Below are positions 12,877 to 13,057 of a DNA stretch of 13,057 bases, in pieces. A model generated the notes under the pieces. It was not told where the DNA came from and ran no database searches. It worked only from the letters and a program-made list of their open reading frames with translations. Location: the NCBI GenBank assembly GCA_017476965.1, contig JAFUXX010000003.1, positions 1-13,057 of the forward strand, read 5' to 3'. The number at the start of each line of letters is the position of its first letter. The first letter of the stretch is position 1. Origin of the DNA: Kiritimatiellia bacterium. GTDB lineage: Bacteria; Verrucomicrobiota; Kiritimatiellia; RFP12; UBA3636. The position numbers and the translations under genes were made by a program.

Positions 12877-13035
12877 CGCGCTACCCAATCCGGGCCATGA
12901 CCGGCGCGGAAAATGTTGGATACTTTTTGGATATTTCGTGCCGTTTATTTTGGTTCGCCGGTGTTCACTTTGGTTTTTTGGCGCAAAATCGTCAAAAACT
13001 TCAGAACCCTAGTAAAATAAAGGCTTTTCGCGGTC
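12877..13035. other. AT-rich non-coding end of the prophage
   Basis: About 160 bases without a credible gene, much richer in A/T than the rest. It holds short repeated TTTGG-type motifs, including tandem 11-mers at 12916-12937. An imperfect inverted repeat (AACCCT at 13005-13010 with AGGCTT at 13021-13026, one mismatch) lies next to the tRNA. It is a likely integrase-binding/attachment arm region; no promoter is convincing. Confidence 0.55.
12916..12937 (+). repeat. Two tandem 11-base repeats, TTGGATA-type
   Basis: TTGGATACTTT (12916-12926) is followed at once by TTGGATATTTC (12927-12937), nine of eleven bases matching and one helical turn apart. TTTGGTT recurs at 12949-12955 and 12969-12975, 20 bases apart. 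The phasing suggests protein-binding sites. Confidence 0.5.
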
Positions 13036-13057
13036 TGCCCGGGGCGGGACTCGAACC
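13036..13057 (-). tRNA. 3' end of a tRNA gene, cut by the window edge
   Basis: On the minus strand the sequence reads GG-TTCGAGT-CCCGC-CCCGGGC-A: T-loop TTCGAGT, the T-stem 3' strand CCCGC, a seven-base acceptor strand CCCGGGC and discriminator A. The CCA is not encoded (GAC follows). The anticodon is outside the window, so the amino acid cannot be given. A prophage ending at a tRNA 3' end is a typical integration arrangement. Confidence 0.85.

Noticed and set aside
12856..12890. Palindrome copy 3 as an intrinsic terminator
   Set aside because: No T-run follows on either strand, and an identical copy lies inside a coding region, so a simple terminator explanation does not hold for the family.

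Overview
The window reads as the late half of a prophage: tail genes followed by lysis genes, in a GC-rich bacterium. It ends at the 3' end of a minus-strand tRNA gene, which is a plausible attachment site and right-hand prophage boundary. No host gene other than the tRNA fragment is visible, and no integrase, terminase, portal or capsid gene lies inside; those would be to the left. The host cannot be named from the sequence. High GC, several A-rich leaders without Shine-Dalgarno sequences, and tail-fibre wording such as ETDPTVPAWAK would fit a gut-type PVC bacterium (Verrucomicrobiota, Kiritimatiellota or Lentisphaerota), but this is only a guess.

Layout. Bases 2-430 are the end of a head-tail/tail-completion-like gene. 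Bases 482-838 encode a small structural protein (tail-tube candidate). Bases 857-1378 encode a tail assembly chaperone whose -1 frame (1264-1467) carries a second domain, the classic G/GT frameshift arrangement. A 59-residue, two-helix membrane protein lies on the opposite strand (1464-1643) and shares a CTAG double stop with the chaperone extension. A short tape-measure-like protein follows (1681-2937), then a distal tail protein (2941-3891), a 67-residue partial paralogue (3896-4099) of the next gene's N-terminus, and two related tail-tip/fibre proteins (4101-5615 and 5612-7501).

The right part is less usual for a phage. A 787-residue fibre-like protein starts with a clear signal peptide (7526-9889). 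It is followed through ATGA overlaps by a two-helix membrane protein (9886-10221), a small exported protein (10218-10631) and a putative glycoside-hydrolase lysin with a C-terminal accessory domain (10628-11974). Then come a DUF1353-like protein ending in a membrane segment with a lipobox-like cysteine (11976-12641) and an XhlA-like small membrane protein (12644-12862). These genes probably work as a tail-tip, receptor-recognition and cell-exit block.

The main unexplained element is a short palindrome, with core TGACAACTTGTCA, present three times. Twice it contains the TGA stop of a gene (428-440 and 12856-12876), and once it sits in frame inside the linker of the lysin (10773-10793). Other points of interest are the frameshift, the opposite-strand membrane gene with a possible leaderless promoter, the duplicated N-terminal module, and the AT-rich end next to the tRNA with helically phased short repeats.
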